DNA of 42,442 bases from Burkholderiales bacterium (GTDB lineage: Bacteria; Pseudomonadota; Gammaproteobacteria; Burkholderiales; SG8-41). This document shows positions 32,881-41,537 of the stretch, one piece after another. The stretch lies in NCBI GenBank assembly GCA_020854035.1, contig JADZGE010000062.1, positions 1 through 42,442 of the forward strand. Reading direction: 5' to 3'. A program made the translations under genes and the position numbers. The notes beneath the pieces were generated by a model. It made no database searches, had not been told where the DNA came from, and saw only the letters and a program-made list of their open reading frames with translations. The stretch's first letter is position 1. Each line of letters starts with the position of its first letter.

Positions 32881-34032
32881 TCAGGCCACCTCGCCCACGG
32901 CCACGTCCCCCGGCGTGATCACCACCTCGTCGCCTTGCACCGTGAAGCGATGATCGAAGCCCTCGGACGCCCACTCCATGTAGCGCACCATGTCGTCGAA
33001 GCGGGCATCGCCCCTGCGCAGCACCTCGGGACGGTAGAGTCCGTCGATCAACATCGGCAGGAACGACACCTGCGTCACACCCAATGTCGTGAGCACGGCC
33101 CGGGCGAGCAGCGAGCGCCTCGCGTCGCGCCCATACGGCAACAGCGGCATGTCGGGGTTCTGGTCGGCGTGGTTGCGCAGCGCGCCGTGCCTCCACGGCT
33201 CCTCCTGCCACTTCGGCGAAGGAAACGGCTTGGTCATGCAGAAGTTGCTGAGACTGTAGAAAATCGCTTTCCCCCTGTACATCTCGATCGCCTTCGGCAC
33301 GTGGGCATGGTGCCCCATCACCATGTCGGCGCCGGCGTCGATGCAGGCGTGCGCCACGCTCACCTGGTAGTCGGCGATCACGCGCGGCACCCAGATGACG
33401 CCCCAGTGGAAGACGGGGATCACGATGTCCACGCGCTTGCGAAGCCGCGCGACGTCCTCGAGGATCATCCGCAGGTCGCCTTCATCGGGCTCGGTCAGCA
33501 CCCGCGCCGGCGCGTGCGGCCCGCGCCCCTGATACCGCGTCTTCACGCGCAGCGGCGCGATGCCGACCTTGCCGGGGCCGGCTTCGCCGCCCTCGGGAAT
33601 GACCGAGCAGTAGCCGAGAAAGCCGACCTTCACCCCTTTCTTCTCCACGATCGCGGGTTGGCGCGCCTCGTCGAGGTCCTTGCCGGCGCCGGTGACCTGG
33701 ATGCCCTTCGAGAGCAGCAGGGCGCGCGTGTCGAGCAGCGCGTCCGGGCCGTAGTCGTACATGTGGTTGTTGGCGATGGTCACCGCGTCGAAACCGCAGT
33801 CGGTGAAGATCCTCGCCATCTCCGGCGGCTGGCGGCCGTGCGGCGCGAGTTCGTTCGCGGTGCCGCGCGAGGAGTACTGGCGCTCGCAGTTCGCGAAGCG
33901 CAGGTCGGCCTTCTCCAGCACCGGCCGCACGAGCTCGGTGTAGCGCTCGACGGGATAGCCGTCGGCGGGCCCGTGCACCGGGCCGCAATCGCCGGTGCCG
34001 ATCAACGAGATCCCGGAGGATGCTTGCGTCAT
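32881..34032 (-). CDS. CapA-family metallophosphatase-like protein (copy 1)
   Basis: A 383-residue protein of the CapA family, named after poly-gamma-glutamate capsule synthesis and having a metallophosphatase-like fold. Landmarks: I-G-T-G-D-C-G-P near the start, I-A-N-N-H-M-Y-D-Y-G-P-D-A-L-L-D-T, F-L-G-Y-C-S, V-F-H-W-G-V and M-G-H-H-A-H-V-P-K-A-I-E with F-Y-S-L-S-N-F. Metal-binding His and Asp/Asn residues are therefore kept. There is no signal peptide or membrane anchor, unlike capsule CapA/PgsA, so it is probably cytoplasmic. It is tightly coupled to the PrpD-like gene (2 bp) and paralogous to the gene at 36109. No capsule genes are near; a hydrolase or amide-ligase role in acid catabolism is possible but unproven. 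Confidence 0.88.
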   Translation of the reverse strand: MTQASSGISLIGTGDCGPVHGPADGYPVERYTELVRPVLEKADLRFANCERQYSSRGTANELAPHGRQPPEMARIFTDCGFDAVTIANNHMYDYGPDALLDTRALLLSKGIQVTGAGKDLDEARQPAIVEKKGVKVGFLGYCSVIPEGGEAGPGKVGIAPLRVKTRYQGRGPHAPARVLTEPDEGDLRMILEDVARLRKRVDIVIPVFHWGVIWVPRVIADYQVSVAHACIDAGADMVMGHHAHVPKAIEMYRGKAIFYSLSNFCMTKPFPSPKWQEEPWRHGALRNHADQNPDMPLLPYGRDARRSLLARAVLTTLGVTQVSFLPMLIDGLYRPEVLRRGDARFDDMVRYMEWASEGFDHRFTVQGDEVVITPGDVAVGEVA

Positions 34033-34136
34033 TGCCGTCCCCTCCTTCGGGAAAGCGCGCCAGCGGCGGGCGGCTTTCCGCCGAGGCCGATGAGCGCCGC
34101 GCGCGCCCTGCCGCCTCCGCCCGTGGCCATGCCGCC

Positions 34137-35114
34137 CTACCTCTCCCTGAGCCCCAGGCTCCTGATGATTCTCTCCCAGCGCACGATCTCGGCCTGGATC
34201 AGGTCGCGGAACTGGTCGGGCGTGTTGGCTGCGGCCGCCTCGGCGCCGTCGGCGGCGAGGCGGTCCCTCACTTCGGGCGCGCCCATGACGGCGCCGAGCT
34301 CGCGGTTCAGGAACCGCACCAGGTTCGCCGGCGTGCCCTTCGGCACGAGCATCCCGTACCAGCTCCGCAACTCGTAGCCCGGCACGCCGGACTCGGCGAT
34401 GGTCGGCACCTCCGGCATGGCCCGCACGCGCCGCGGGCTGGTGATCGCCAGTGCCTTCAGCTTGCCGCCGCGCACCAGCGGCGTGGCCGTCAAGGTGTTG
34501 GTGATCGCGAGCTGGACGCGGCCGCTCATGACGTCGATCATGGAGAGGCCGCTGCCCTTGTACGGGATGTGCGAGATCTCCACGCCGGCCATGGACTTGA
34601 AGAGCTCCATGCCGAGGTGCACCACCGATCCGACGCCGCTCGAGGCGTAGGCGAGCGGCTTCGCCTTCGCCAGCGCGATCAGCTCCTTCACGGAGTCGGC
34701 GGGCAGTGACGGTGTCGCGACCATCAGGTAGGGCTGCGTGATCATCAGCGTGACCGGCGCCAGCTCCTTCGGGATATTGGTCTTCACCGTCCCCAGCAGC
34801 ATCGCGGTGACGTTCTGCGCGGAGAGCGTCGCCAGCGTGTAACCATCGGGCGTGGCCTGCGCGGCGAGTTGCAGGGAAATCGCGCCCGCGGCGCCGGCGC
34901 GATTGTCCACCACCACCGACTGGCCCAGGCGCTCGGTGAGCTTCTGCGCCACGGCGCGCGCCATGACGTCGCTGCCGCTGCCCGCGGGCGAGCCGACCAG
35001 CACGCGTACCGGCCTCGCCGGGTAGGCGCCCGGTCCGGGTTGCGCAAGCGCCGCCTTCGCCGCGAGCGCCGCCGCAACCGCAAGGGCGAGCTTCCGGAAA
35101 ACGCTGGCTGTCAT
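34137..35114 (-). CDS. Bug/TctC-family receptor
   Basis: A 325-residue Bug receptor. The signal peptide is residues 1-24, ending A-A-L-A-Q. Landmarks: Y-P-A-R-P-V-R-V-L-V, V-V-D-N-R-A-G-A-A-G-A-I, D-G-Y-T-L-A-T-L-S, V-A-T-P-S-L-P-A-D-S, Y-A-S-S-G-V-G-S-V-V-H-L and H-I-P-Y-K-G-S-G-L-S-M. Its ATG overlaps the stop of the preceding Bug gene as ATGA, so the two receptors are translationally coupled. The usual V-H-P-S-L-P motif is A-T-P-S-L-P here, which may change the ligand pocket relative to its neighbour. Confidence 0.92.
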   Translation of the reverse strand: MTASVFRKLALAVAAALAAKAALAQPGPGAYPARPVRVLVGSPAGSGSDVMARAVAQKLTERLGQSVVVDNRAGAAGAISLQLAAQATPDGYTLATLSAQNVTAMLLGTVKTNIPKELAPVTLMITQPYLMVATPSLPADSVKELIALAKAKPLAYASSGVGSVVHLGMELFKSMAGVEISHIPYKGSGLSMIDVMSGRVQLAITNTLTATPLVRGGKLKALAITSPRRVRAMPEVPTIAESGVPGYELRSWYGMLVPKGTPANLVRFLNRELGAVMGAPEVRDRLAADGAEAAAANTPDQFRDLIQAEIVRWERIIRSLGLRER

Positions 35115-36112
35115 TTCTCGAGCTTCCTCGCCTTGACCAGCTTTTCCCACATCGCCACTTCCCGGTTGTAGGCTTTCCGGAACCCGTCGACGCTCACCGG
35201 CGGCGCGGGCTCCGCGCCGTCGGCCGCGAGCCTCTCTCGCACTTCGCCGGCATTGACGATGGAGGCGACCTGCCGATTGATCAGCGCGAGTACCGGCTTC
35301 GGCGTTCCCGCGGGCGCGAACAGGCTGTACATGTTCTTCAGGTCGAAGCCGGGCGCGATGGTTTCCGACAGCGTGGGCGTGCCTGGCGAGAGCAGCGTGC
35401 GCTGCCTGCCGGTATAGGCGAGCGCTTTCAGCCTGCCGCCGCGCAGGTGCGGGGCCGCGGAGATGGTGCTGGTGAACATGACCTGGATCTGCCCCGACAG
35501 CAGGTCGATCAGCGCCGGGCCGCTGCCTTTGTACGGGACGTGCACCATGCGGATGCCGACCCGCTCGCTCAGTTGCTCCATGCCGTAGAAGTGCAGGCTG
35601 CCCTGCCCCGAGGTGCCGTAGCTCAGCGTGCCGGCGCGGCCCTTCGCATGATCCACGAATTCGCGCGGGGTGGCGACCGGCAGCGACGGGTGCACCACCA
35701 TGAAGTAGCGCTGGTTGGTCATCTGCACCGCCGGCTCGTACGCGGCGCGCACGTCGTAGGAAACGCGCCCGGAGACGCTGGTGAGGATCATGGTGGTCGC
35801 GCCCACCAGGAGCGTGTAACCGTCCGGCGGCGCCTGACGCGCAATGTCCATGGCGATGACGCCCGATCCGCCGCCGCGGTTGTCGACCACGACCGGGACA
35901 CCGAGGTTGTCGGACAGTTTCCGCGCCACCGGGCGCGTGGTGATGTCCTGCCCCCCGCCCGGCGCGGAGCTGACAATGATGCGGATCGGCCTGCCGGGGT
36001 AGCCCGCCGGGGATTCCCCCGCCTTCGGCTGCGCCGCAGCCGGCAAAGCGCAGCACGCGAGCGCCGCCGCCATCACCGCCGCCTTCCTGTTCCGCTCCTC
36101 CGTCATCGTCAT
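35111..36112 (-). CDS. Bug/TctC-family receptor
   Basis: A 333-residue Bug receptor. The ATG at 36112 overlaps the CapA stop as ATGA; a second ATG two codons on (36106) is also possible. The signal peptide ends at about residue 27 (A-L-P-A-A-A-Q), followed by a linker and Y-P-G-R-P-I-R-I-I-V, V-V-V-D-N-R-G-G-G-S-G-V-I, D-G-Y-T-L-L-V-G, M-V-V-H-P-S-L-P-V-A and V-H-V-P-Y-K-G-S-G-P-A-L. Two tandem receptors in one operon suggest two related ligands, or duplication followed by divergence. Confidence 0.92.
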   Translation of the reverse strand: MTMTEERNRKAAVMAAALACCALPAAAQPKAGESPAGYPGRPIRIIVSSAPGGGQDITTRPVARKLSDNLGVPVVVDNRGGGSGVIAMDIARQAPPDGYTLLVGATTMILTSVSGRVSYDVRAAYEPAVQMTNQRYFMVVHPSLPVATPREFVDHAKGRAGTLSYGTSGQGSLHFYGMEQLSERVGIRMVHVPYKGSGPALIDLLSGQIQVMFTSTISAAPHLRGGRLKALAYTGRQRTLLSPGTPTLSETIAPGFDLKNMYSLFAPAGTPKPVLALINRQVASIVNAGEVRERLAADGAEPAPPVSVDGFRKAYNREVAMWEKLVKARKLEK

Positions 36113-37218
36113 GCGCGGGCCGTTACCACGACCTCGTCGCCTTCCACGTGGAAGCGGTGATCGAAGTCCTTCGACACCCACTCCATGAAGCGCACGGCAT
36201 CCTCGAAGCGCGGGTCGCCGCCGCGCAGCACCTCCGGGCGCAGCCGCTTGTCGATCAGCACCGGCAGGAACGATACCCGCCTCACGCCATCCCTGCCGAT
36301 CACCGCCTTCGCGATCAAGCTGCGTTTCGCGTCCGATCCGTACGGCAGGTGGGGGTAATCGGGGTCGAGCTTCACGCCGTAACGCCGCTCGAACTCGGCC
36401 GCCTTCTCCGGCGACTTCGCGGTCGACGACATGATGAAGTTCGACAGGCTGTAGAAGCAGGCCCGGCCTTGGTGCACCCCGATCGCCTTGGGCGCGTGCG
36501 CGTGGTGGCCGAGGATCAGGTCGGCGCCGGCGGAAAACGCCGCATCGGCGACGGTGACCTGGTAGTCGGCGATCAGCCCGGGGACGAAGTGGATGCCCCA
36601 GTGGAGCGACAAGACGACCGCGTCGGCACGCCGGCGCGCCGCCGCGATGTCCTCGAGCATCCCGGCGAGGTCCGCCTCGTGCGGCACCGTGACCACGCGC
36701 GGCGGAACGCCGGCCTGGTAGTCGAACGCCTCGTAGTAGGTGTGGGCCCGCAACGGCGCGACGCCCGCCCTGTCGCGGCCGGCCGCGTAGCCCGTCTGCA
36801 GGATGGAACAGTACGCGAGGAACGCGGTCTTCACGCCGTTTCTGTCGACGATCGCCGGTTCGCGCGCCTCGCGCAGGGTGCGGCCCGCGCCGATCACGTT
36901 AAGGCCCCTGCTGCGCAGCAGGTCGACCGTGTCGAGCAGCGCGTCCGGGCCCCAGTCCATCGCATGGTTGCTGGCGAGCGACACGACGTCGAAGCCGCAG
37001 TCGGTGAAAACCGACGCCAGGTATGGCTTGACACGGCTGTGGGCGCCGCCGGAGTGAAGCTGCAGCTCGCCCCGCTCCGAGTACACGCGCTCGACCTGCC
37101 CGAAGCGGATGTCCGCCGCGGCGAGCACCGGCTTCGCCAGCTCCGAGTAGGGTGCGATCGGCTCGTGCAGCGGCCCCACGTCGCCGACGCCGAGGAGGGT
37201 TACCGTGCCCGTCGCCAT
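36109..37218 (-). CDS. CapA-family metallophosphatase-like protein (copy 2)
   Basis: A 369-residue CapA-family protein, paralogue of the gene at 32881. Shared landmarks: L-L-G-V-G-D-V-G-P, L-A-S-N-H-A-M-D-W-G-P-D-A-L-L-D-T, F-L-A-Y-C-S, S-L-H-W-G-I and L-G-H-H-A-H-A-P-K-A-I-G with F-Y-S-L-S-N-F. The C-terminal segment also matches (R-F-M-E-W-V-S-K-D-F-D-H-R-F-H-V against R-Y-M-E-W-A-S-E-G-F-D-H-R-F-T-V). It has no signal peptide. It starts 7 bp after the lyase-family gene and overlaps the following Bug gene by 4 bp, so it is firmly within the operon. Confidence 0.88.
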   Translation of the reverse strand: MATGTVTLLGVGDVGPLHEPIAPYSELAKPVLAAADIRFGQVERVYSERGELQLHSGGAHSRVKPYLASVFTDCGFDVVSLASNHAMDWGPDALLDTVDLLRSRGLNVIGAGRTLREAREPAIVDRNGVKTAFLAYCSILQTGYAAGRDRAGVAPLRAHTYYEAFDYQAGVPPRVVTVPHEADLAGMLEDIAAARRRADAVVLSLHWGIHFVPGLIADYQVTVADAAFSAGADLILGHHAHAPKAIGVHQGRACFYSLSNFIMSSTAKSPEKAAEFERRYGVKLDPDYPHLPYGSDAKRSLIAKAVIGRDGVRRVSFLPVLIDKRLRPEVLRGGDPRFEDAVRFMEWVSKDFDHRFHVEGDEVVVTARA

Positions 37219-37225
37219 GGCGCGC

Positions 37226-38152
37226 TCAGCCGCGGTACTTCTTCAGCGTGGCGGCCGGGTAGTACTTCTCCTCCAGCATCCGCTGCTTCTCGCCACCCTC
37301 GCCATCCGGACCGACGCCGGGACGCGGGTAGGGGCGGCCCTTGCGGCTCGCCTGGAAATCCTCCCACGCCGCGATGCCACGCTCCCGGAAATCCTGCATG
37401 AAGTCGTGCAGCGCCGCCCACATCACCTCGTGGGTGAAGCCGGGATACCACGCAATGTTCACGCCCAGCGCGAGGTGCTCGTCGAGCCCGAGGTGGCGCG
37501 GGAGCCTCCCCTTCATGAACGAGAGCGGGCCCGCCACCGCGGCGCGCGCCTGCCGGATCTCCGCCACCGAGTGCGGCGACTCGAGCTGCACCCAGTCCAC
37601 GCCCGCCTCGCCGCGGTAGGCCCGCAGGCGCCGGATGCAGTCCTTGAGGCCGCTGTTGGCGGCGTCGCGCGCGTAGCACTGCGCCATTACCACGAAATCC
37701 GGGTCGAGCTCGTTCTTCATGTCCACCGCGGCGCGATAGCGCGCGATCGCCTGCTCGAGCGGCACCACTTCGACGCCGGCGCTCTGGGTGCGGCGCTTGC
37801 CCTCGATCGGCTGGTCGTCGATGCGGACACCGGCGATGCCGGCGCGGATGCATTCGCGCACCAGCCGCCGCACCGCCATGATTCCGCCGTGGCCGGTGTC
37901 GCCGTCGAGAATGATCGGATAGTTCACGCTCCGCGCGATCCAGCCGCCGATCTGCACGCACTCGGTCATGGTCGCGGCGCCGACATCGGCAAGCCCGGTG
38001 TAGGAGCCCACCACGCCGCTGGTGCCGACGAAGCCGCATTCGCAGCCGGCCATCTCCATGATGCGGGCGTGGGTGGCAGTCGGCGGGTGCAGCACCACCA
38101 GCACCCTGCCCTGGCGGTGGATCAGCCGCCGCAGCCTCGTCGTCGTCTTCAC
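37226..38152 (-). CDS. Isocitrate lyase/PEP mutase-family enzyme
   Basis: A 308-residue TIM-barrel enzyme of the isocitrate lyase/PEP mutase superfamily, which cleaves or forms C-C or P-C bonds at alpha-hydroxy or 2-oxo acids with Mg2+. The metal-binding signature is D-G-D-T-G-H-G-G; F-V-G-T-S-G-V-V-G-S-Y precedes it, and V-R-I-D-D-Q-P-I-E-G-K-R-R follows. The isocitrate lyase K-K-C-G-H loop is not present, so it is more like the 2,3-dimethylmalate, oxaloacetate or methylisocitrate branch. It is downstream of the aconitase-type pair and the FAD enzyme (12 bp gap) and probably cleaves their product. The C-terminal extension after about residue 265 is charged. Confidence 0.88.
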   Translation of the reverse strand: MKTTTRLRRLIHRQGRVLVVLHPPTATHARIMEMAGCECGFVGTSGVVGSYTGLADVGAATMTECVQIGGWIARSVNYPIILDGDTGHGGIMAVRRLVRECIRAGIAGVRIDDQPIEGKRRTQSAGVEVVPLEQAIARYRAAVDMKNELDPDFVVMAQCYARDAANSGLKDCIRRLRAYRGEAGVDWVQLESPHSVAEIRQARAAVAGPLSFMKGRLPRHLGLDEHLALGVNIAWYPGFTHEVMWAALHDFMQDFRERGIAAWEDFQASRKGRPYPRPGVGPDGEGGEKQRMLEEKYYPAATLKKYRG

Positions 38153-38164
38153 CGGGTTCCACGA

Positions 38165-39667
38165 TCAAGGCGCGCTCGGGTGCGCGCCGCGCGCGTGCGC
38201 CGCGGCCCCGCGCCCGGCGATGCGCCCGAAAACGGCGCCGCCCATCAATCCCGCGCTGCCCGGATAGTTGAAATAGTAGAGGCCGCCCACCAGGTCGCCC
38301 GCGGCGTAGAGCCCGGGGATCGCCCGGTCCTCCACGTCGAGCACGTGCGCCGCGGTGTCGATCTTCACGCCGCCGAAGGTGAAGGTGATGCCGCAGCCCA
38401 CGGAATAGGCTTCGAACGGTGGAACCTCGATCGGATTCGCCCAGTTCGACTTGTCGAGCGCAAGCCCCGTGGTGCAGCGGCCATCCCTGACGTTGGGATT
38501 GAACGGCACGTCGCGCCTGACCGCGGCGTTGTACTCCCGCACCGTCTGGACGAACTGGCGCGGATGCACGTCCTGCATGCGGTCCGCGAGTTCCTCCAGC
38601 GTGTCCGCCCGCACCCTGGTCGCGCCGCGCAGCCGGTAATCCTCGCGCAGCAGGTGCGCGACCTGCCGGTCGAAGACCTGCCAGGCGAAACTGCCCGGCT
38701 GCGCGAGCACGATGCGCCCGTACTTGGCGTAGGTGTAGTTGCGAAAATCCGCCCCTTCGTCGACGAAGCGCCTGCCCTCGGCGTTGACGACGATCCCGAA
38801 CGGATAGCTGTGGCGCTGGCTGCTGCCGTGCGCGTCGATGTCGCCGAAGTCGGGCGCATGGCGCTCCCACTGGACCGCGTGACAGCCGGACCACTGCCCG
38901 TAGGATTGCGCTCCGATGTCGAGGGCCATGCGGATGCCGTCGCCGAGGTTGAAACGCGTGCCGCGCACCTTCGCCATGTCCCAGCCCGGTCCCAGGTAGC
39001 GCGTTCGCATCTCGCGGTTCGCCTCGAAGCCGCCGCAGGCGAGCACGGCCGCGCGCGCGCCGAGGGTTTCCTCCCGGCCGCCCACTCTCAGGCGCACGCC
39101 CTCGATGCCGTCGGGGCCGCACAGCAGGGCTCCGGCCCGCACGCCGTAGCGCACCGCCACCCCGTGCTGCTCGGCCGCCTTGTAAAGGTACTCGACAAGA
39201 CCGCGCCCGCCACCCTTGGCGTTGACCGCGACGCCGCCGAAGAACTTGAAGCGGCCCTCGACATTGAACGCCTGGCTCCCCCACCTCGGCTCGAAGCGCA
39301 CGCCCTTCCCCTGCATCCAGCGCACCGTCTCCCGGCTCGAGCGCACGAGGGTCTCGGCGAGGTCCGGGTCAATGTAGTACTGCGTGACGCGCCCGAGGTC
39401 ATCCAGATAGTCCTCGGCGGTGTACTGGCCGAAATCGGTGCGAGCGATCTCATCCTCGGTGAGGTCCGGCACGACCGCCCGGATATCCTCCGTTCCGTGG
39501 TGCACCATGCGGAAGCCCCCGCCGGTGAAGGCACTGTTGCCGCCGCGCTTCTCCATCGACGAACGCTCCAGCACGAGCACCTCCGCTCCCGCCTCGCGCG
39601 CCGAAAGCGCCGCGCACAATCCGGCGTTGCCGCCCCCGATCACGATCACATCCCAAGCGTCGTTCAT
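38165..39667 (-). CDS. FAD-dependent dehydrogenase, tricarballylate dehydrogenase (TcuA)-like
   Basis: A 500-residue flavoprotein of the fumarate reductase/succinate dehydrogenase family. The N-terminal FAD fold is V-I-V-I-G-G-G-N-A-G-L-C-A-A-L-S with the acidic end L-V-L-E-R. G-G-N-S-A-F-T-G-G-G-F-R follows. The C-terminal FAD part reads G-L-Y-A-A-G-D-L-V-G-G-L-Y-Y-F-N-Y-P-G-S-A-G-L-M (split over two lines of conserved residues). Length and motifs resemble TcuA, which oxidises tricarballylate to cis-aconitate. That would feed directly into the aconitase-type enzyme encoded just upstream. It lacks a TcuB-like electron carrier gene nearby, so the acceptor is unknown. A 3-ketosteroid-dehydrogenase-like role is less likely in this context. 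Confidence 0.85.
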   Translation of the reverse strand: MNDAWDVIVIGGGNAGLCAALSAREAGAEVLVLERSSMEKRGGNSAFTGGGFRMVHHGTEDIRAVVPDLTEDEIARTDFGQYTAEDYLDDLGRVTQYYIDPDLAETLVRSSRETVRWMQGKGVRFEPRWGSQAFNVEGRFKFFGGVAVNAKGGGRGLVEYLYKAAEQHGVAVRYGVRAGALLCGPDGIEGVRLRVGGREETLGARAAVLACGGFEANREMRTRYLGPGWDMAKVRGTRFNLGDGIRMALDIGAQSYGQWSGCHAVQWERHAPDFGDIDAHGSSQRHSYPFGIVVNAEGRRFVDEGADFRNYTYAKYGRIVLAQPGSFAWQVFDRQVAHLLREDYRLRGATRVRADTLEELADRMQDVHPRQFVQTVREYNAAVRRDVPFNPNVRDGRCTTGLALDKSNWANPIEVPPFEAYSVGCGITFTFGGVKIDTAAHVLDVEDRAIPGLYAAGDLVGGLYYFNYPGSAGLMGGAVFGRIAGRGAAAHARGAHPSAP

Positions 39668-39722
39668 GAGCCCTCCGGGGCACCGGCCGCCGCGGCACGC
39701 CCTCGTTGTGCCTCGCGATCCA

Positions 39723-40253
39723 TCACGCCTTCGGGCGGCGGTCGAGCGCCGCCTCGCGCAGGTAGCGCTCTCGCGCGAACTCCGGCAGCCCGCCGCACTC
39801 GAAGATCTGCTCGATCGCCGGCGGGTACTTGTGCAGCGGCACGCTCGCCCCGCCGGCGGGGTTGCGCACCAGGCCGTTCGGGTAGTCCACCTCGAGGCTC
39901 TCCCCGTCGCGCACCAGCCCCGTCACGCCCGGCGCGACGAAGATGGGGATCGCGCGCGAGATGCTGTTGCGCAGGAACAGCCGCGACACCGATTCCGCGA
40001 CGATCGCGGCGATCCCGACTTCGCGCAGCACGAGCCCCGGGCGACTCGAGCCGCAGCCGAAGTTGCGCCCCGCCACCATGATGTCACCCGGCTTCACCTC
40101 CTTGGGGAACTCCGGGCGATAGACATCCATGGTGTGCTGCTTCAGCTCCTCCATCGTGGGATAGCGGTAGTAGGGGTTGATCGCGTCGGTCTCGATCGAG
40201 TCGCCGAACTTCCAGACCCGCCCGCGGATGACGCGGTTAAGATCAAAGCCCAT
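39723..40253 (-). CDS. Aconitase-family small subunit (LeuD-like)
   Basis: A 176-residue swivel-domain subunit of the 3-isopropylmalate dehydratase/homoaconitase/dimethylmaleate hydratase group. Landmarks: R-V-W-K-F-G-D-S-I-E-T-D-A-I-N-P, then the substrate loop G-R-N-F-G-C-G-S-S-R-P-G, and S-R-L-F-L-R-N-S. The Y-Y-R-Y-P-T-M segment is unlike leucine-pathway LeuD. The start overlaps the large-subunit gene by 11 bp, so the two are made together. The leucine-pathway genes leuA and leuB are absent, so a catabolic hydro-lyase is more likely than leucine synthesis. Confidence 0.9.
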   Translation of the reverse strand: MGFDLNRVIRGRVWKFGDSIETDAINPYYRYPTMEELKQHTMDVYRPEFPKEVKPGDIMVAGRNFGCGSSRPGLVLREVGIAAIVAESVSRLFLRNSISRAIPIFVAPGVTGLVRDGESLEVDYPNGLVRNPAGGASVPLHKYPPAIEQIFECGGLPEFARERYLREAALDRRPKA

Positions 40254-41523
40254 CGAACACCTCCCTCGGGTCCGCGATCTCGCCCGCGACAGCCGCCGCC
40301 GTCACCGTGAGCGGCCCGCCGAGGTAGATCTCGGCCCGGGGGCTGCCCTTGCGGCCCTTGAAATTGCGCGTAGTGGCCGTGATGCACACCTCCCCGTCGG
40401 AGAGGAACCCCACTCGCGGCTGGCACACGCCGCAACCCGGCGTGATGACCTGCGCGCCGGCCTCGATCAGCTTCTCGATGAGGCCGGCCTTGAGGCACCG
40501 CAGGTACACCTGCTGCGAGGCCGGGGAGATGATGAAGCGCACGCCCTTCGCCACCTTGTGCTTCTCCAGCATGCGCGCCGCGATCTCGATGTCCTCGTAG
40601 CGACCGTTGGCGCAGGAGCCGATCTGCGCCTGCTGGATGCGCACGCCGCGCGCTTCCTCCACCGGCGCGACGTTGCCGAACTGGTGCGGCCTTGCCACCA
40701 CGAACGGCATCTCGTTCACGTCGAGACGGATCTCCCGGGCGTAGCGCGCGCCGGGGTCGGCGGCGAGCGTCTCGTAGTGCCTGTCGGTGCGCGCCTTCAC
40801 GAAGCGGTGCGTCGCCTCGTCCGCCTCGAACAACGCGAACTTGGCCCCTACCTCCACACCGTGAGTGGACAGGCACATGCGGCTGTCGATCGAGAGCTGC
40901 GGCACCAGCGTGCCGGCGTACTCGATCGACATGTTCTGCGCGAAGTCGTCGCCGTGCCGCCCGGCGAGCGTGAGGATGATGTCCTTGGCGATCGGGTAGG
41001 CCGGCTGGTGCCCGTCGAGCACGACCCGCACCGACTCGGGGACCTGGAACCACAGCTCGCCGTAGAGCAGCGCGTAGAACATGTCGCCGCGGGTGATGCC
41101 GGTCGCCCCCGCGTTGACCGACCCGTAGCCGAGCGTGTGCGAGTCGTTGCCGACGATCAGCTCGCCGGGCCGCGCGAGGCCGTAGTCGAGCATCATCTGG
41201 TGCGCGATGCCGGGCTCGGAATCGTGAAAGCAGCGGATGCCGAGCCGCTCGACCACCCTGCGGATCAGCGCGTTCTCGTCGGCGAGCTTCTGGGTAAGCG
41301 TCGGCTGGTGATGGTCGAGCAGCACGTAGACGCGGTCGCGGTCCCACACCCGCGGCAGGCCGTCCTTGAAGCCCGCCTCGATCGGCATGTCGTGCATCGG
41401 GTCGCCGGCGTGGTAATGGCACATCGCGCCGTCGATGCGCGCGTCGACGAAATCCCCCGCGCGCACGGGCTTGCCCGCGAGGTTGTTTCTCGAGAAGAGC
41501 CGCTCCGCCATCGTCTGCGCCAT
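40243..41523 (-). CDS. Aconitase-family large subunit (LeuC-like)
   Basis: A 426-residue Fe-S hydro-lyase subunit. It begins M-A-Q-T-M-A-E-R-L-F-S, and the family segments follow: V-G-N-D-S-H-T-L-G-Y-G-S, N-A-G-A-T-G-I, then the [4Fe-4S] ligands, one Cys in I-G-S-C-A-N-G-R (about 40605-40621) and two in P-G-C-G-V-C-Q-P (about 40422-40442). All three cluster cysteines are kept. The ATG at 41523 has GGAG six bases upstream; an in-frame GTG at 41535 is less likely. With the LeuD-like subunit it should move or add water on a 2-alkenyl di- or tricarboxylate. Candidates are cis-aconitate, homoaconitate and dimethylmaleate. Confidence 0.9.
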   Translation of the reverse strand: MAQTMAERLFSRNNLAGKPVRAGDFVDARIDGAMCHYHAGDPMHDMPIEAGFKDGLPRVWDRDRVYVLLDHHQPTLTQKLADENALIRRVVERLGIRCFHDSEPGIAHQMMLDYGLARPGELIVGNDSHTLGYGSVNAGATGITRGDMFYALLYGELWFQVPESVRVVLDGHQPAYPIAKDIILTLAGRHGDDFAQNMSIEYAGTLVPQLSIDSRMCLSTHGVEVGAKFALFEADEATHRFVKARTDRHYETLAADPGARYAREIRLDVNEMPFVVARPHQFGNVAPVEEARGVRIQQAQIGSCANGRYEDIEIAARMLEKHKVAKGVRFIISPASQQVYLRCLKAGLIEKLIEAGAQVITPGCGVCQPRVGFLSDGEVCITATTRNFKGRKGSPRAEIYLGGPLTVTAAAVAGEIADPREVFDGL

Positions 41524-41537
41524 GAAAGGCTCCACCG

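Noticed and set aside
32881..37218. Poly-gamma-glutamate capsule locus
   Set aside because: Only CapA homologues are present, both without export signals, and no capB/capC genes adjoin.
37205..40081. 958-codon plus-strand open frame
   Set aside because: It lies opposite three well-recognised minus-strand enzyme genes; composition marks it as a shadow frame.
39723..41523. Leucine biosynthesis leuCD
   Set aside because: leuA and leuB are absent; neighbours are a GntR regulator, a TcuA-like enzyme and a lyase, which points to catabolism.
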